Shown here: positions 25,004 to 38,118 of the stretch, one piece after another
Layout: each line of letters starts with the position of its first letter
How positions within the stretch are numbered: the first letter of the stretch is position 1
Source: Psilocybe azurescens
Taxonomy: Eukaryota; Basidiomycota; Agaricomycetes; Agaricales; Agrocybaceae
Reading direction: 5' to 3'
DNA: 64,000 bases
Assembly: GCA_023853785.1 (NCBI GenBank)
Contig: JAJIRX010000218.1
Coordinates: 1 to 64,000, forward strand
Notes under the pieces: model-generated
What the model was told of the DNA's origin: nothing
The model's database searches: none
Seen by the model: the letters and a program-made list of their open reading frames with translations, nothing else
Made by a program: the position numbers and the translations under genes

Positions 25004-25212
25004 TCGTAGGTATACCTCAACTCAGACGTATTTACTTCATTCGTACTACGAATCGCGAAGATGACCCGTATTCACAGATACTTGCATGCTACTATGTCTT
25101 TCTTGGATCAATAATATACCGTTTTACCAAAGTGCATGAGTAGACGCGAACGACTAAGATACGTGTAACTTAAATGGGGTCTCATGACGAGCTCCCAGCT
25201 GATGAAATTAGT

Positions 25213-27657
25213 TTAACCTAATATCTCCTTCGCTTGTGAAACCATTTCCGCTGCCTCGGGAAACCTTGGCTTGATCACACATGGGAACGGTCGGGGACGT
25301 CTACAACATGGACGCGTCAAGTCAAGTGGTACAAAATGAGCAACAAGTAACGCACATTGTTACACCGATGGTATCCATTGGGTCAGGTATGATTGGTTTC
25401 CCTGTCTTCTCGTCTGTGGCTGGAGATATCGTGGCCGCCCAGAGCAACTGGGCAATCGTAATAAACATGGTATCATTAGCGTAATGGCGTCCAGGACATA
25501 ATCTGTGTGAAGATTTTTGTGTTAGCGGCCAACGTGCAGTTGCTTTCAGGCCAATTACCTTGGCCCAAAACCCTGCATTGAAATGTGAGACTAGGAGACT
25601 ATTTGTACGGAAATGACATAACTCACGTAGGTGAGATGACCTTGGAGAAGTGAATGAATCACTCTTGAATAATTGAAGTAGAAGACATGCTAACCTTCTA
25701 TGGCAGTATAGTCAGCTCGACAACATAAATCAAAAGGAGGCTAGGACGTACCATCCTTGGTGTCTGCAATAGCGGGAAGGAGCTTTCCATCCTCATCAAT
25801 GAAACGATCTGGATTGAAGTCGTCGACATCGGGACCCTAAACATCGGCATATGGTTCTCAGCTCCTACAACATGAACAAAGGCGGCGAGACAACGAACAT
25901 ATACACTTTTATCCCGGTTCATCATCCTGTTGGGGATGTCAACATGACTTGAATTCTATTCTGCTGGAATGAAAGGGAGAATACCAAATATGACCATAGC
26001 AACTAGTGCCTTTAGGAATGAAATGGCCTTTATACCAGTCATCCTTGTGAGGACGTCAGTACCTGTATTGCATGCAGGAGTATCTATTACCTTTTTGTTG
26101 ACACGAGGAACACCTGAAGAGACTCTAAGCCGAGATATCTCGTTAAACGTATCGGTAACTTACCAATCGGCGCTATAGCTCTCCATCGTAGAAGCTCTCT
26201 AACCGTCGCTCTGAGGTAAGGAAGATTCTCCTTGTCGCTGAGTGTCGGAGTGCGAGACCGGCCAACGACGGCATCAAGCTCCTCTTGACACTTTCTCTGC
26301 GCTTCAGGGAAGCAGAGCATAGCGGGAAAAGATCCATAGCTGCGACTCGGCCGTCTATAAAGTATGCAATTAGATTCAGTGTACCGGGAAATGTCTTTAA
26401 ATGCATTCACCGCCAGTCCTCCATTAGAGCTGTAGATGTATTTGATCATTATTAACGACAATCGAAGTTGTGAGAAAGAACATACAAAGCAGCAGGTATC
26501 CACGACGCTTCAAGGTCGCTGAGGCCCAGACGCTCTCTCTGTCGGATGCTATGACCGACCAAACCAGGCATCGCATCTCCAGCTTCCTTGGGTATAACAT
26601 AAATAGACATATTAAATAAAAACAAAGAATATGACACGGACCAACTTTGTCTCCACGTCCCGGAACAACCTCATAAACAGTGTAGAGTAATCGTTGAATA
26701 TTTCATTTGCTTTCCGTTTCCATGGAGCGATAGCAGCTGGGAGATATCTCATCCATGTAAAATATTCAACGAGGTAGCTACCAGGGTAACCTGCGTAAAG
26801 GACGATTTTGTCGAATTCGTTAAGCTTGGTAATCAAGGGATCATCCCAAGACAGCGTCGGGGGAATATCATATAGAGCTGACAGGACACCGGAGATTGTT
26901 GCACTGCGGAAGTGTCCAATAAGACAAGGCTATCAGAAGGTGCAGGAACAGCTAACTCACCGATGAACCTCTTGGTACCAGTTTGTTGAATCCCGCAGTA
27001 GGTTCTCTGTAAAGATCAGCGCTTCTCTTTGTTGAATATCGTAGTATCTGTGGACCGCTGTTTTATTCATGCATTCGTGACCAACGCGACGCATTTTACG
27101 CCATCTGCACCAATTCCATCATTATCAGGTATATGCCAATAGGTCACCCTACTTACAACTCATCATCGGTGGTCGATGTAAGAAAAAGTCCACGTGTCAA
27201 GAATTCGTTGACAGCTGATCAAGGTTCCATAAACAAAACGTACCAGGCGAAGTTTTGGCTGCCAACGCACCAATAAACCTTGGTCTGTACTTATAGTCGC
27301 CGCCTCGACGGTCCAAAGATCGACCGCTGCTGCATGTGAGTTCAGCAGCACTATCCCTCCTTGGCCGAAGGCGTTAAGGTACATGATTTCACCTATGCAT
27401 GCAAGTAAGTGCATTGACATGGGCGAGATGATATTGAACGAAAGAATGGATTACCGTATTCCTTTCCCCACTCCTCAAAATCCTTCAGGCCATGGTCAAA
27501 AAGCTGGATTCCAATGAATGGTGTGCCCTTTGGGCCAGGCGGCAGCTTGCTCTTCGACCGTCGGAGCCATAGAACGTATCCAACAGAGGATAAGAGTAAG
27601 ATCCCTAAGGGTAGCTAAGTCATAAAGTTGAACCAAGTTCCGCGTGAGGTGGAACAT
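25213..27657 (-). CDS. Cytochrome P450 monooxygenase C, frame-broken as written
   Basis: Same P450 group as its neighbours. Start [13 protein letters not shown] at 27657; the frame must shift before [18 protein letters not shown] and the hinge [15 protein letters not shown]. Further pieces: [99 protein letters not shown] (K-helix E-L-L-R), and the heme loop [13 protein letters not shown] at about 25470-25500. Ends KEILG at 25213. Breaks lie near 27600-27610, 27315-27317 (AAA run) and 26320-26335. Best matched to the P450 at 32002-34487. The 3' end faces the ABC relic. Confidence 0.78.
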
Positions 27658-29082
27658 CTCTAGAATTTGTCCCAGGAAAGAGCAGGCAGTTTAAGACACC
27701 TTCCGAGATCCCACCCGAACCCCGAGTGGATGTACGAAGATGCTTCAACGAACTTGCATCGGCAATAATACCCTTCTTTCATTCGCCGTGTTTGATCTCT
27801 GTTGACGTTTTCCTAGCATTCCAACTAAAGTTTAGCGTCCGATAAATCAAGTCGGCTGTTCCTGATGGACAGGTACTTTCAGATGAGGGTGAGTGATCGG
27901 GGTGATTGGCAATTGATATGACATGATGACTTCGTAGGAGTAAACCAGGACTCTTCTACTCGCTCCTCCAAGGATCAAGTAATGATCACGAACGTTGCTG
28001 TGGTGCGCTCTACTTAGTCCAACAAGCTCCTCTTCGCGTGAACCGGCTTGGGTTACTTGACGCAATGGGTTGACATTGGCAGGGCATTCGGTTTAAATTT
28101 GGTTGACACCATGCATTCTTCTTTGATCTGCGTAGCAGCATAGTTAACCTAAAGTGGAATGAATAGAAAACAGCCGCTTGGAGAGTGGATACGTAGTCGA
28201 AGCTATCCGCTTGGTGTAATAGCAATATAATATATAATAGAAGTTGAATAGAAGACAGGACGGGTGTCGTCGCAACATTGACGGTGTCACCGATGATGTG
28301 ACACCAACGGTCACTAATCTATCCGCACGTGGCCATATTGATAGAGTAGGCCGAAATGGGCCGATTGGTTTCATCGACCACTCAAGCGCTTGGAGTCGAC
28401 TCAAGGATCGTATTATCGTAAGTAATACTCAAGTAATACTTACTACATATTATTGACGTATTAAATGCCAATGTATTAAGGATGGTCATTGGTTATAAGA
28501 TGTTTGAATATGATTGATGTCATTAAATTGGTCGGCCCAAGGTGGGCATGAAATGGAAGATCGAAATGTATGTCGATGATCCTTTTAGTAAGATCCTATT
28601 ACGGATTGATGGTCTCTTCAATTGATCCATGAATAGATTGTGGTATTCGGTTCACAACTTAAAATCGGACCTCATTCATTCACAGCAAATCCAAAAGATT
28701 GCTACATTGTGAACTCATGTCTGCTCCAGACGTTGGCCATGGAGCGAATCTACATCACGAAGACAAATCACAGTGAAGTTACAAGTTGGGAACATCAGTA
28801 TCTTTGATGTGAGGAAAGGGGAGCTTTATTGTGCACTTTTCTGCTTCAAATTGAGCGGTCATTAATAACAATACAACCTTGCACGTGTTCTATTTGTTTA
28901 CGGAGGTTTACTTCGGTGGTACAACTTACCGCTTGCGTAAAGCAAGCGTAAAACGGCTTCCAATCTTCAAACCGAACCTCTAATCGCCTCTCTTCATCCT
29001 GTCATTAAATCACTACATCTTGCACCATCTAAATTGGAACAAGGGCTCGGAGCTTTCTGAGAATAACCTCTAACTGGGGAAC
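27658..29082. other. Spacer near the axis of the P450 mirror
   Basis: No gene recognised. An 8-bp perfect inverted repeat (ggtgtcac / gtgacacc, 7-nt spacer) lies at 28283-28305. Confidence 0.45.
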
Positions 29083-29307
29083 ATGTCTGCCTTCACCAAG
29101 ACCACCGATCTTGCATTCCCGACTCGCTTCTTAACACTTCCTCCAATGACGTTGGATTTTGTCACCACGTTTGTTATGCAGCCCCTGACTTACTTGTGTG
29201 CAGTACTTTTTGGAAAAAGAAAACATACCATCGGTGTCCTGGAGAAAGAGGGAGAATGGCTCGTCGAAAATATCCGTGGAGTCACATGTCGCTCGAAATT
29301 GTACTAG
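29083..29307 (+). CDS. Small hydrophobic open frame, unrecognised
   Basis: A 74-codon frame starting MSAFTKTTDLAFPTRFLTLP, with a hydrophobic middle segment FVTTFVMQPLTYLCAVLF that could be a membrane helix, and a charged end. It may be the first exon of the gene that follows rather than an independent gene. No family recognised. Confidence 0.3.
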   Translation: MSAFTKTTDLAFPTRFLTLPPMTLDFVTTFVMQPLTYLCAVLFGKRKHTIGVLEKEGEWLVENIRGVTCRSKLY

Positions 29308-29550
29308 TCCTCCAAATATTTCAGTGAAATAAGTAGAAAATACTTGCCGATTTAGTGGTGCGCCTCTAATTCGGGAGCTAAATAACGACTTCGCCTTTTA
29401 GTCCCATTTGAATTGATCTATATTAAGCAATCGACTCTGTAGGACAAGGTCACAAATTCAATAAAGCCTGTTCGAAAGTGGAGGTATCAAAAGGCGGATA
29501 TACACGTACGCATATAACCAATTCAGCCATATTCTCTAAAAGCTATTTCG

Positions 29551-31329
29551 CCATGGTTCTACCTCTCCTCCTCTCTGATCCAAGCACGGTTCTACGCTAT
29601 GGAGATCTTGGACGCACATCGTTGCACTGTCTTCATGTCGTTCACTCCATGGAACGCGCCCTGTCTATTTTCTTCGAGGCGCTGACTTACGGCGACATGG
29701 AAACCCAAGCTACACCTCCATTGCTCTCACTTTCCGCATTCGATGCCCATGTCGGTGACTGCGCTTGTCAAACCCGCGCGCAAATGTTTTGGGATCTCGT
29801 TGCTTTTATATCGCAAGCAGGAGAATAGACAGATTCTTGCCGACGCCATTTCCAGCCTCAAGAAAATCAAATTCAACACCGCTGAACTCCTCGAGGAGAT
29901 TGAATTGAGCCACGGGAAGCCACGAAACCCAAAGCTGATGCTCCTCGTCAACCATATGGCCATCTGGGAACGTATTGGCTTTCCATGCATTTTTAGATCT
30001 GGCAACTAAAGCTCCAGAAGTGACGAGCTCCGCATCCAAAGACGCCTCGGAGTCTCAAGGTATGCGTTAATTTCTTACCTGGTTATATTATTGTTGTTCA
30101 AGTTCTGTAGAATCAAAGATCCCCGCGCAGAGATCCGGACACCGACGACGAGACATCGCCGTTGACACAGACTGGAACCCACATGATATCGTCTCCGTCA
30201 CCCGACTCCTCACGATGTGCAATCTTTTGTCGGAATTCAGGTTCGCAAACATTGAAGCTGGACCACCGACTCGTGTCAAGGTTCGGGTCGACCTCCAGCT
30301 CATGTACGAGAGAAACGCGAAGGAGCTCGAGAATCTGAAACTTACCGGGAAAAGAGCCCTTAACTATCATATCAAAGCCCATGAGAAGATGAATCGACAG
30401 ACGGAGGCTATGCAAATTTACGTCTCAAGGGCGACTGCAAATTGGGTGAAACAAACGGCCATCAAGGAACGCGACCTTTGGTCCTGGTATGCTATTTTCG
30501 GTCTTCCCTCCATCTATCCGTTAACTTTTATGTCCTTTCTCAGCTTTCCCGAGGAGTTCATTGCAACAAGTCATCGAAAAATTACATGTATCTCTTCCTA
30601 TGCTTCCTTCTTACTCGTGCGAGATGCATGGATCAAATTCAACATACCCATCTTACTTATGGTACAGCACTTTTGCTCTCATGGAGGTAAGCGCCATAAC
30701 ATAGGTGATATCATGACAAGCAATCTAAGAACATTTATTACAGGGTTATCGCAATGTTTATTGTCGTATTGTGCCCAATCCTATGGCAGATATTTCAAAG
30801 AATGAATACTCTGCAATTGGCGAGGACCACTGGTTTGATACCGAGGTACTCACACTCGAACAAGTCGCCACTTCTCCCTGGGGTAAGACTCCGCACACCA
30901 TCATGGTCGGTATGTCGTGCCAGGGGACGATTGAAGACTTCAAACTACGACTCCTGGATAGTCAACAGGGACTATTGCCCCTCCACCATCGCTGTGGACA
31001 AGCCGACGAGTGTGCACTTGCTATCGAGCGCACGAACATCTCGCGACTGGTCTCACATTTCTTTGCTCAACACGAACAGTTCCCCTTCGCTCTTTCCTGG
31101 AGGCGAAAACGAATTTGATAGGGTAGGGCGTGCTCTGCACCGATCTCTGGGAGAAGACGCCGAGACCGTCTATAATGAAGCCCGATCTGGAGCTGACAAG
31201 TTCGGCACTGGACGGTCGACATCGCTAGCCACTCTCGAACACATTTTCTTGGAATATCCAAGTATTCTGGCAAGGAATATGAAGGAGGTTGGTGAGAGCC
31301 CGCAAGTCCTGGGGTGTCAGCTGGAGTAA
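29551..31329 (+). CDS. Conserved-looking hypothetical protein in the P450 spacer
   Basis: Coding-quality segments run in order along the plus strand: STVLRYGDLGRTSLHCLHVV (29580-29640), RQILADAISSLKKIKFNTAE with ELLEEIELSHGKPRN (29825-29930), then DIAVDTDWNPHDIVSVTRLL (30155-30215), LMYERNAKELENLKLTGKRA (30300-30360), EYSAIGEDHWFDTEVLTLEQ (30805-30870), ECALAIERTNISRLVSHFFA (31008-31070) and ARSGADKFGTGRSTSLATLE (31180-31240). It ends SPQVLGCQLE at 31329. The frame changes several times; some changes look like introns (for example GT at about 30059), and one, at the A run 31105-31108, is a single-base loss. No motif identifies a function. The 5' end is uncertain. Confidence 0.5.
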
Positions 31330-32001
31330 TGATGTATCCACCAAAGGATTAGACAGGTCAATCATGTATAATGTAGTTCTGTGTTTAAGCGTCGCGTACA
31401 AGTGCTGATACCTATCCCATTCAATTGTACAACGAAGGAGAGTAATCGAAACTCTGTAAAACTGTAGAATTCTAGAGATCAGGGCCGAAGAGCGTGCTAA
31501 TAGTGAGCATGCAGGCGAAGAACTCTACCAAACCCTTCTGAAAAAGTATGGAAGCACCTCCCTTGGACCAAGCACGACAACGTCGACCGCTCTTACGTTT
31601 TTCTACTAATAAGTATACAGCCGCGCTCCCGACGAACTAACAGAACAATGGAATTAGCTCGGATTTACAAATATAGATATTCCCAGATCCGTATCACCTT
31701 TCTGGCGGCATTTCCTGAAGGCGTCATACCACGGTTCCGAACTGCGTAATCCGAGCTAGCTTGTGGTTCGTCCATTCATCAAGTCCGGTCATGGCCGTTG
31801 AACGGGGATTCTGAGTGAACCGATCAAGCTATTCGCCCCTCTCCTCAAGAAGACTCAGTACCTTCGAGCACCCTTTCAAATAGATAGGATTACCAAAGAA
31901 TTACTCAATTCGAAGGCCAAATACAACCAACCAACCAACCAACCCCCAATCATGCACAATGTTAAAACCAGAACTGCTAAGGCATCCAACACAACTTCGA
32001 G
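31330..32001. other. Intergenic region upstream of P450 C'
   Basis: Probably holds the promoter of the P450 at 32002. A short aacc repeat (accaaccaaccaacc) lies near 31925-31942. Nothing else recognised. Confidence 0.4.
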
Positions 32002-34487
32002 ATGTTCAACGAATGGTTCAACGCAAGCTTTGCCCAACCAATAACCGTCCACTTTGGCTCTGTGATAATCTTGGTTATAGGCTTGGGCACCATTGGATAT
32101 ATCACGTGGCTAAAAGGAGGGAAAAATTATCCACCTGGACCTAGGGGGCTCCCTTTCTTCGGAGTTCAGCTTTCTGATACCGCCTGGAATGATTTTGAGG
32201 AATGGGGAAGAAATACGGTAAGAGATATGGTAACCACGCTATTTGGGCTCGGATGCTAACTACGATGGGATGTAGGTGATATCATGTACATGGAGGCTTC
32301 TGGGCAAAAATACTGGTATTGAACTCTCGCGCTGCAGCTGTCAATCTTCTTGATCGTCGAGGCGGGAATTATAACAATAGACAAGAGTTCGTTGGTGTGT
32401 AAATAGCAGCTTTCGATGTTGGCAAGTCCGTGCTAACGTGCCACGAACAGTCATCAACGAATTTTTGACTCGGGGATTACTGTTAGCATCGACCAACGAC
32501 GATGATTTGTGAGTACTCAGGCTTTGTTACGGGGAGTTGTTTTAATATATACTTCTTTGTTAGATGGCGAAAGATGCGTCGGGCTGGACACGAAGTCATG
32601 AACAAGACGGCGACCACCAAGTATCATCAAATCCAAGAACGAGAAGCTTTGGTTTTCATAGAGAACTTACTCCAGGATTCAAAAGAATGGTATCAGGAGG
32701 CTTATAGGTCCGTTTGCCTCCCCATAACTGAAGAAGTCTTACTTAGATCATTGCAGAACAACCATATCCGGACTCCAAACAGCTCTTTACGACGTGCCGC
32801 CTATCGTATCCCGAACTGACCCGTTGATTAAAAAAAATTAACGACTTTGATAAGTTCCTCGTACATGCCGGGTACCCCGGTAACTATCTTGTCGAGACCA
32901 TAACATGGATGAAATATTTTCCAGCTGCTATATCTCCGTGGAAGAGGAAGGCAGAGGCGTGGTTTGCGGAGTTTTCTGACTTCTACATGAGGTTGCTTCG
33001 AGACGTGGAAAGTCGACTGGTACGTTCTTCAAATTATGAATGCTTTCACGAACAAGCATTGCTAATTCGATATACTAGGATGAAGGCAACGAGAAGCTAG
33101 GTATGGTAGCGCACACTATTCGGCAGCAAACGCGTCTTGGTCTGAGCGACGTCGAGGCAGCTTGGGTACCCGCTGGTTTGTATGTATCTTCAATCTATTC
33201 GATAAGCTTACCACTCTGATAAGACTGTCTATAGTTCAAACGGTGGAATGGCGGTAAGTACTTGACCTTATTCCGCGAATACTGCTAACTGCCCGATCTA
33301 GAACGCCGAGACTCTGGCATGGTTCTTCCTTGCGATGATTGCCTACCCAGATAAGCAAAGAAAGTGCCAAGAAGAACTAGACACGGTTGTTGGTCGGTCT
33401 CGGATGCCTACCTTCGACGACAGGGACAATCTTCCGTATCTCAGGGCGACAGTCAGAGAACTGATTCGTTGGAGGCCGAATGCACCACTGAGTAAGTTAT
33501 TCTGTGTTCACCACCATATAATTTGGGACGAGTTCTCAACGATAGATTCTCTTTTATTTTCCCATTAGGTATTCCTCATGTAACGAAGGAGGCAAGTAGA
33601 TTTCATCTGTGCTATCAGCATCTGACACGATTATGACTACTTTAGGACGATATCTACGAAGGATACTTTATACCGAAAGGCACCGCTGTTTTCCCCCATA
33701 TTTGGTAACATTATTTTCTTTGATGGGTGTGAAGTAGTCCTCAGCGAACATTGCTTTTACCAGGCTAATGAATCGAGATCCCAATATCTATGTACTCTCA
33801 TATGATACCATTTATCATTTTTCGAATTTCTCATACATTTTTTCAGGGCCAGGACGCAGAAGACTTCAATCCCGATCGTTTTATCGATGAACAAGGCGGA
33901 CTCATCCCCGCCATTGCGGACACTAAAGATGGTATGCCGCATCCTCAATGATTACAACTGCACGTCTGATATTAGTATGCCTTGACTTGATTGCAGAAGG
34001 TCGGTATCGTTTTTGGGGTTCTGAAGTCTAATCCTCACGATCTCATTCATACTTCCAGGCCATGTTTCCTACGTGAGTCAAACCATTCGCTTTTTCTGTC
34101 ATTAAATCTGACAAATGTTGTAGGGTTTCGGTCTTAGGTACTTATAGTGTGGTACCAAAACCATTACAAATCAAGTCTGACCTTTAAAATTCTCAGATTA
34201 TGTCCAGGCCGGCACTATGCCAACGACACACTTTTTATTACATTCGCTCGGCTTCTATGGGCAGCTACAATTTCTCCTCCCATCAATAAGCAAACTGGAA
34301 AGCCAGTCATACCCGATTTGCTGGCTACAGTGGGGATAACAATGTAAGTAACCGTATCCCGTTTTCTGCTCGATTTATAACTGATTTCGATGGTCATAGC
34401 CGTCCACCGCCCTTTGACTGTGTGGTTAAGGCAAGATTCTCAGACGCCGCAGAAATGGTTGCACGTACGAAGGAGTTATCGCCATAG
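32002..34487 (+). CDS. Cytochrome P450 monooxygenase C', frame-broken as written
   Basis: Starts MFNEWFNASFAQP, N-terminal helix VIILVIGLGTIGYITWL, hinge NYPPGPRGLPFFGVQL. Then [95 protein letters not shown] (K-helix E-L-I-R), [27 protein letters not shown], and heme loop [13 protein letters not shown] at about 34197-34235. Ends MVARTKELSP, stop at 34485-34487. Single-base breaks lie near 32201-32213 (A-rich), 32292-32303 and in the A8 run at 32830-32837. Its closest paralog in the window is the inverted P450 at 25213-27657, sharing PWKRKA and the AGYPG(S/N)YLVE block. An upstream ATG at 31959 is in another frame and was not used. Confidence 0.8.
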
Positions 34488-36120
34488 ACTATGTGAGTCG
34501 ACACGTTTTCAAAGCTATAAACCATTTTTCAAGTTCGTCATCTTATCTCTCAAGAAATCGAGACACGCGCATGTTGGCAACCATGAAGAGAATCACTGGC
34601 CATCAGGTGTGCGTGCAAGTGAATCGTAGTGTCTACGGTAGAATTGTCAAGGACTGGTCGTGTCTACTAATCATTTTCATCATACACACCCAAATTTAAT
34701 ATCAAAAGTCTGAAATGAGTTTTCTCATCAGAAAGGTCGCTCCTTCAATTGTTCCACTCATCGATTTGACGCACATTAACAAGCTCATGCTCTATGTACT
34801 ATGCGTTAATGGCGTTTTGAATTATTTATCTCTGAAAAATGTCGAGGAGTTTAAATTATGAAACCTCTTTCTATAAAAGCCACACGAAGATCACACGCTT
34901 CGACTTCGGCATTCAGTGTTCTTGAGCAATTCTAACAAACATCCTACTTGTAAAAAGTCTTCGGTAAAAAAGTAGTGAGGTCGCTGTCCCCCAAAAACGA
35001 AAGAAATGGGAGAGTTATTGACATATTTAAAGGGAGAACTTGAAATGTCGTAGATCCTGTCTCTTGTACTACTAGTAAGTACATGGGTCCAGAGCAGTAT
35101 GATATTCATGGGAACCGTCTTCCGAAAGTAACCAAACAAGCAGTGTGCTATTTCGGGCTCATCCGCTCGAATCTACGGTGGAGAATAGAGGAAGGGTTGT
35201 GCGATGGTCATCGAATTAGCCTATGGCCCTTCATCGCGTCATAACGCTTATTCCTTCACGTTAGCCAGTGGCCCAAGCTTCTCGTTGAGAGGTTCAATGG
35301 CGCCGAAAATTGGCTAGGTAAAAATGAACAGACATCCGAGTAAAATCGATTATTTCCGACTCGGATGCGAAATAGATTTCTAAGATTAAAAATGGAGTTT
35401 ATTGTCATAGATTCATCCTGTCGAATGCCTGTTGACTCGAACATCCCATTCAACTTACAGTTCGGGCGACGAAAACGAGCTCCGGAAACGAGCTCGGAGC
35501 CGAAATCAAATAGAGAACATAAATCACGTGATATTGTTCACATTAGTTTCAATCTCAGTTTAAAACGACTATGCACAGAATGTCTAGACATTTTATGTTG
35601 GCCTTGAGCTTGGGTACTTACTATAATTATTGGGGATCATACTTTTCACACAATGTTGTTATTGGCCCGTTGTTAATCGGATCGGTACGACGTATCTGCA
35701 TATGCGAATAAGGAACTGCAAAATAATTATCGAATAACTGACTACTCGGTGGAGAGTATGCGGGAAGGAGATGGAAGACAAATTCAACCGTCGTCGGGAC
35801 ATCGGCACTTCTACAAATTAGGATATTCCGAAAACCGAATCATTTTTTTTGCTCGTGATGAACTGGTTCGTCCCCAGGGCCATGTCAATTTGAACCCAAT
35901 GGGACCTGTCTAATTAGACTAAATGAATGTTCTTCTAGGTAAGTCAATAACGCCGGTGAGCGATATATTACTTCTAAGCGTCATGCATCAAGTCGCGTCA
36001 AAGTAACAACGTAAATTGCATCAAAGCTATTAATATTATTGAGTCGTGATCACTTAGAACTCCGCTCAGCGTCACATTTAGATATCGTACCGTTTGTACA
36101 CCAAAGAGTGTCTCTTCGCT
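34488..36120. other. Intergenic region between P450 genes
   Basis: No gene recognised; presumed 3' region of the C' gene and promoter of the following P450. A short duplication, gagctccggaaac/gagctcgga, lies near 35478-35498. Confidence 0.4.
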
Positions 36121-38118
36121 ATGTTCAATATTTTCACCTCTCTGGTAAGCAGAGATGAATATTCCATCTGGACGGCCGCGTGTCTCGCTATAGTACTTCT
36201 TGTTTTTGTCCGCAGCAGGACTGGTCATAATGTGGGTTTCTTCCATTGTATGCTGTTTACTGAAGTAATAACTGTCTCCAGCTTAACCACATCCCTGCCT
36301 TCGGCTCCTTCTTCTACTACCTGGACGTCTTCAATTTCATTTTCAATGCCCAGGCAATTGTTCAAAAGGGCTGTGAAAAGGCAAGTTATGCGACTTTTTA
36401 CTCTGCCAGTACGATGATAAGTCATTCAAGTATGGAATCTTTCGCATTCCGAGATTTGGCAGATGGGTCGTCGTCGTTCACAAGCCTGAGCATATTCAAG
36501 AGATTTGGAAAGCTTCAGATGAAATTCTCAGCTTTGACCCCGCAGCTAACGAGGTACGCCCCAAAACACGATCAAGTTGTGTCAATCTCCGAAGTTCATA
36601 ACCGATTTTCCGACAGCTGTTTCAATCTGCGTATAATTTCGGCGAGAACGTTATTTCTGATCCATACCATTTCACCATCCTGAGAACGCAGTTGACGAAA
36701 AACTTAAAAGATATTTTCCCTTCACTTCACGAGGAGCTCACGGACGCCCTCAATGAGTACATCCCAGCCAGGAAAAATGGTGTGTGTTCTTGCCATCGCA
36801 TTTCAAGAAATGACGGGTTGCTTATAATTGCTTATCTCTTTTGTATAAACAGAATGGTTAGAGCTTGAAGGGATGAAAACAATCATACCTATTCTATCCC
36901 GCGGTATTAATCGTGCGCTGGTGGGGTACCCATTGTGTGAGTATCTTTTCATCGAAAGGTAGCCAAAGTGCTGACAGAACGTACAGGTCGAGACCCGGAT
37001 TGGATGAATTTGAATATCCGATTTGCTATCGATGTGGTGAATGCGGTTAGAGTTTTGCAGCTCACACCCCAAATCTTCAAACGGTGAGTAAAACGGCAAT
37101 TGCTTGTATTCTTTTTAATGCTGACTCCCTCTTCAAAGCTTTGCCTCAAGCTGGCTCACAAATACTTCATTGCATATTGCATCTGGGGTCAAACGCCTAG
37201 AGCCTATGGTCGCTGAACGCCAACGGAAGATCGGCGAGAACGACTCAGACAGACCGGTCAGCCGTCGCTCCCTTTACTTTCTCAATTTCTGTAAAGCTAA
37301 CAGTTTATAGAATGACTGCGTTACTTGGATGATGGAGCTTAAGGATCAGGAACACGACGCCGAGGAATTGACAAAGAGACTTTTCGATCTAAATGGTGCA
37401 GGACTCCATTCGACACGTATAGTAAGTTCCCGGCGCTTTGATTATGAATATTCTACATTACGTGATTAAAAACTTGAACTAGACGTTTTGCCATATTCTC
37501 TTCCATCTGGCGGAGTGCCCCGAGTTTGCAAATGAACTACGGATGGAAGTTGAGACCATTACCAAGCAAGAGGGATGGACATATATTGCGCTTAGTAAAA
37601 TGCTCAAGATCGATAGTTTCATCAAAGAGAGCCAACGTTTACACGCGATCAGGTGTCGTGAGTATTAGGCATCTTTTATGCTGGCTATATAGCTAATATT
37701 CTTTGCAGTCTCTTTGCCTCGACTCGCACAGCACCCATTCACGTTCTCCGACGGTACCCATATCCCCGTTGGAACCTACATCACCGCAGCCACTCATGTG
37801 ATCCACACATACGAGTCAAACTATGAAAACCCACTTAAATTCGAGCCCTTCCGCTTCCTGGATAAATCGAGGAAGGAGAATCAGACGCGGAAGACGGATA
37901 TGACCGCCACTCAAATAGACAACTTGACCTGGGGACTAGGGCCACACGCGTGTCCTGCAAGATTTTTCGTGGCAAACGAGTTGAAACTCCTACTGGCGCT
38001 GATGGTGATGAAGTACGATGTCAGAATGGCGAAGCCAGGTCCACAGCCAGTTTGGATTGTCGACGAGTGTCTGCCCGATGAGAAGGCAAGAGTATTGTTC
38101 CGACGACGAGAGGAGTAA
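36121..38118 (+). CDS. Cytochrome P450 of a different family (intact)
   Basis: P450 monooxygenase unrelated to the other six in hinge, helix and heme-loop sequence; reminiscent of fungal ent-kaurene-oxidase-like P450s, substrate unknown. Starts MFNIFTSLVSRDEYSIWTAA with a membrane helix. Exons then give LNHIPAFGSFFYYLDVFNF, YGIFRIPRFGRWVVVHKPEH, LFQSAYNFGENVISDPYHFT, GRDPDWMNLNIRFAIDVVNA, I-helix LFDLNGAGLHSTR (in place of the AGxDTT consensus), K-helix FIKESQRLH (E-S-Q-R) and heme loop WGLGPHACPARFF, where Trp replaces the usual Phe and Ala the usual Gly. Ends VLFRRREE at 38118. About 9 introns, one with a GC-AG donor at about 36380 (AAG|GCAAGT). No frame break was found. It interrupts the mirror symmetry of the surrounding P450s. 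Confidence 0.88.
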
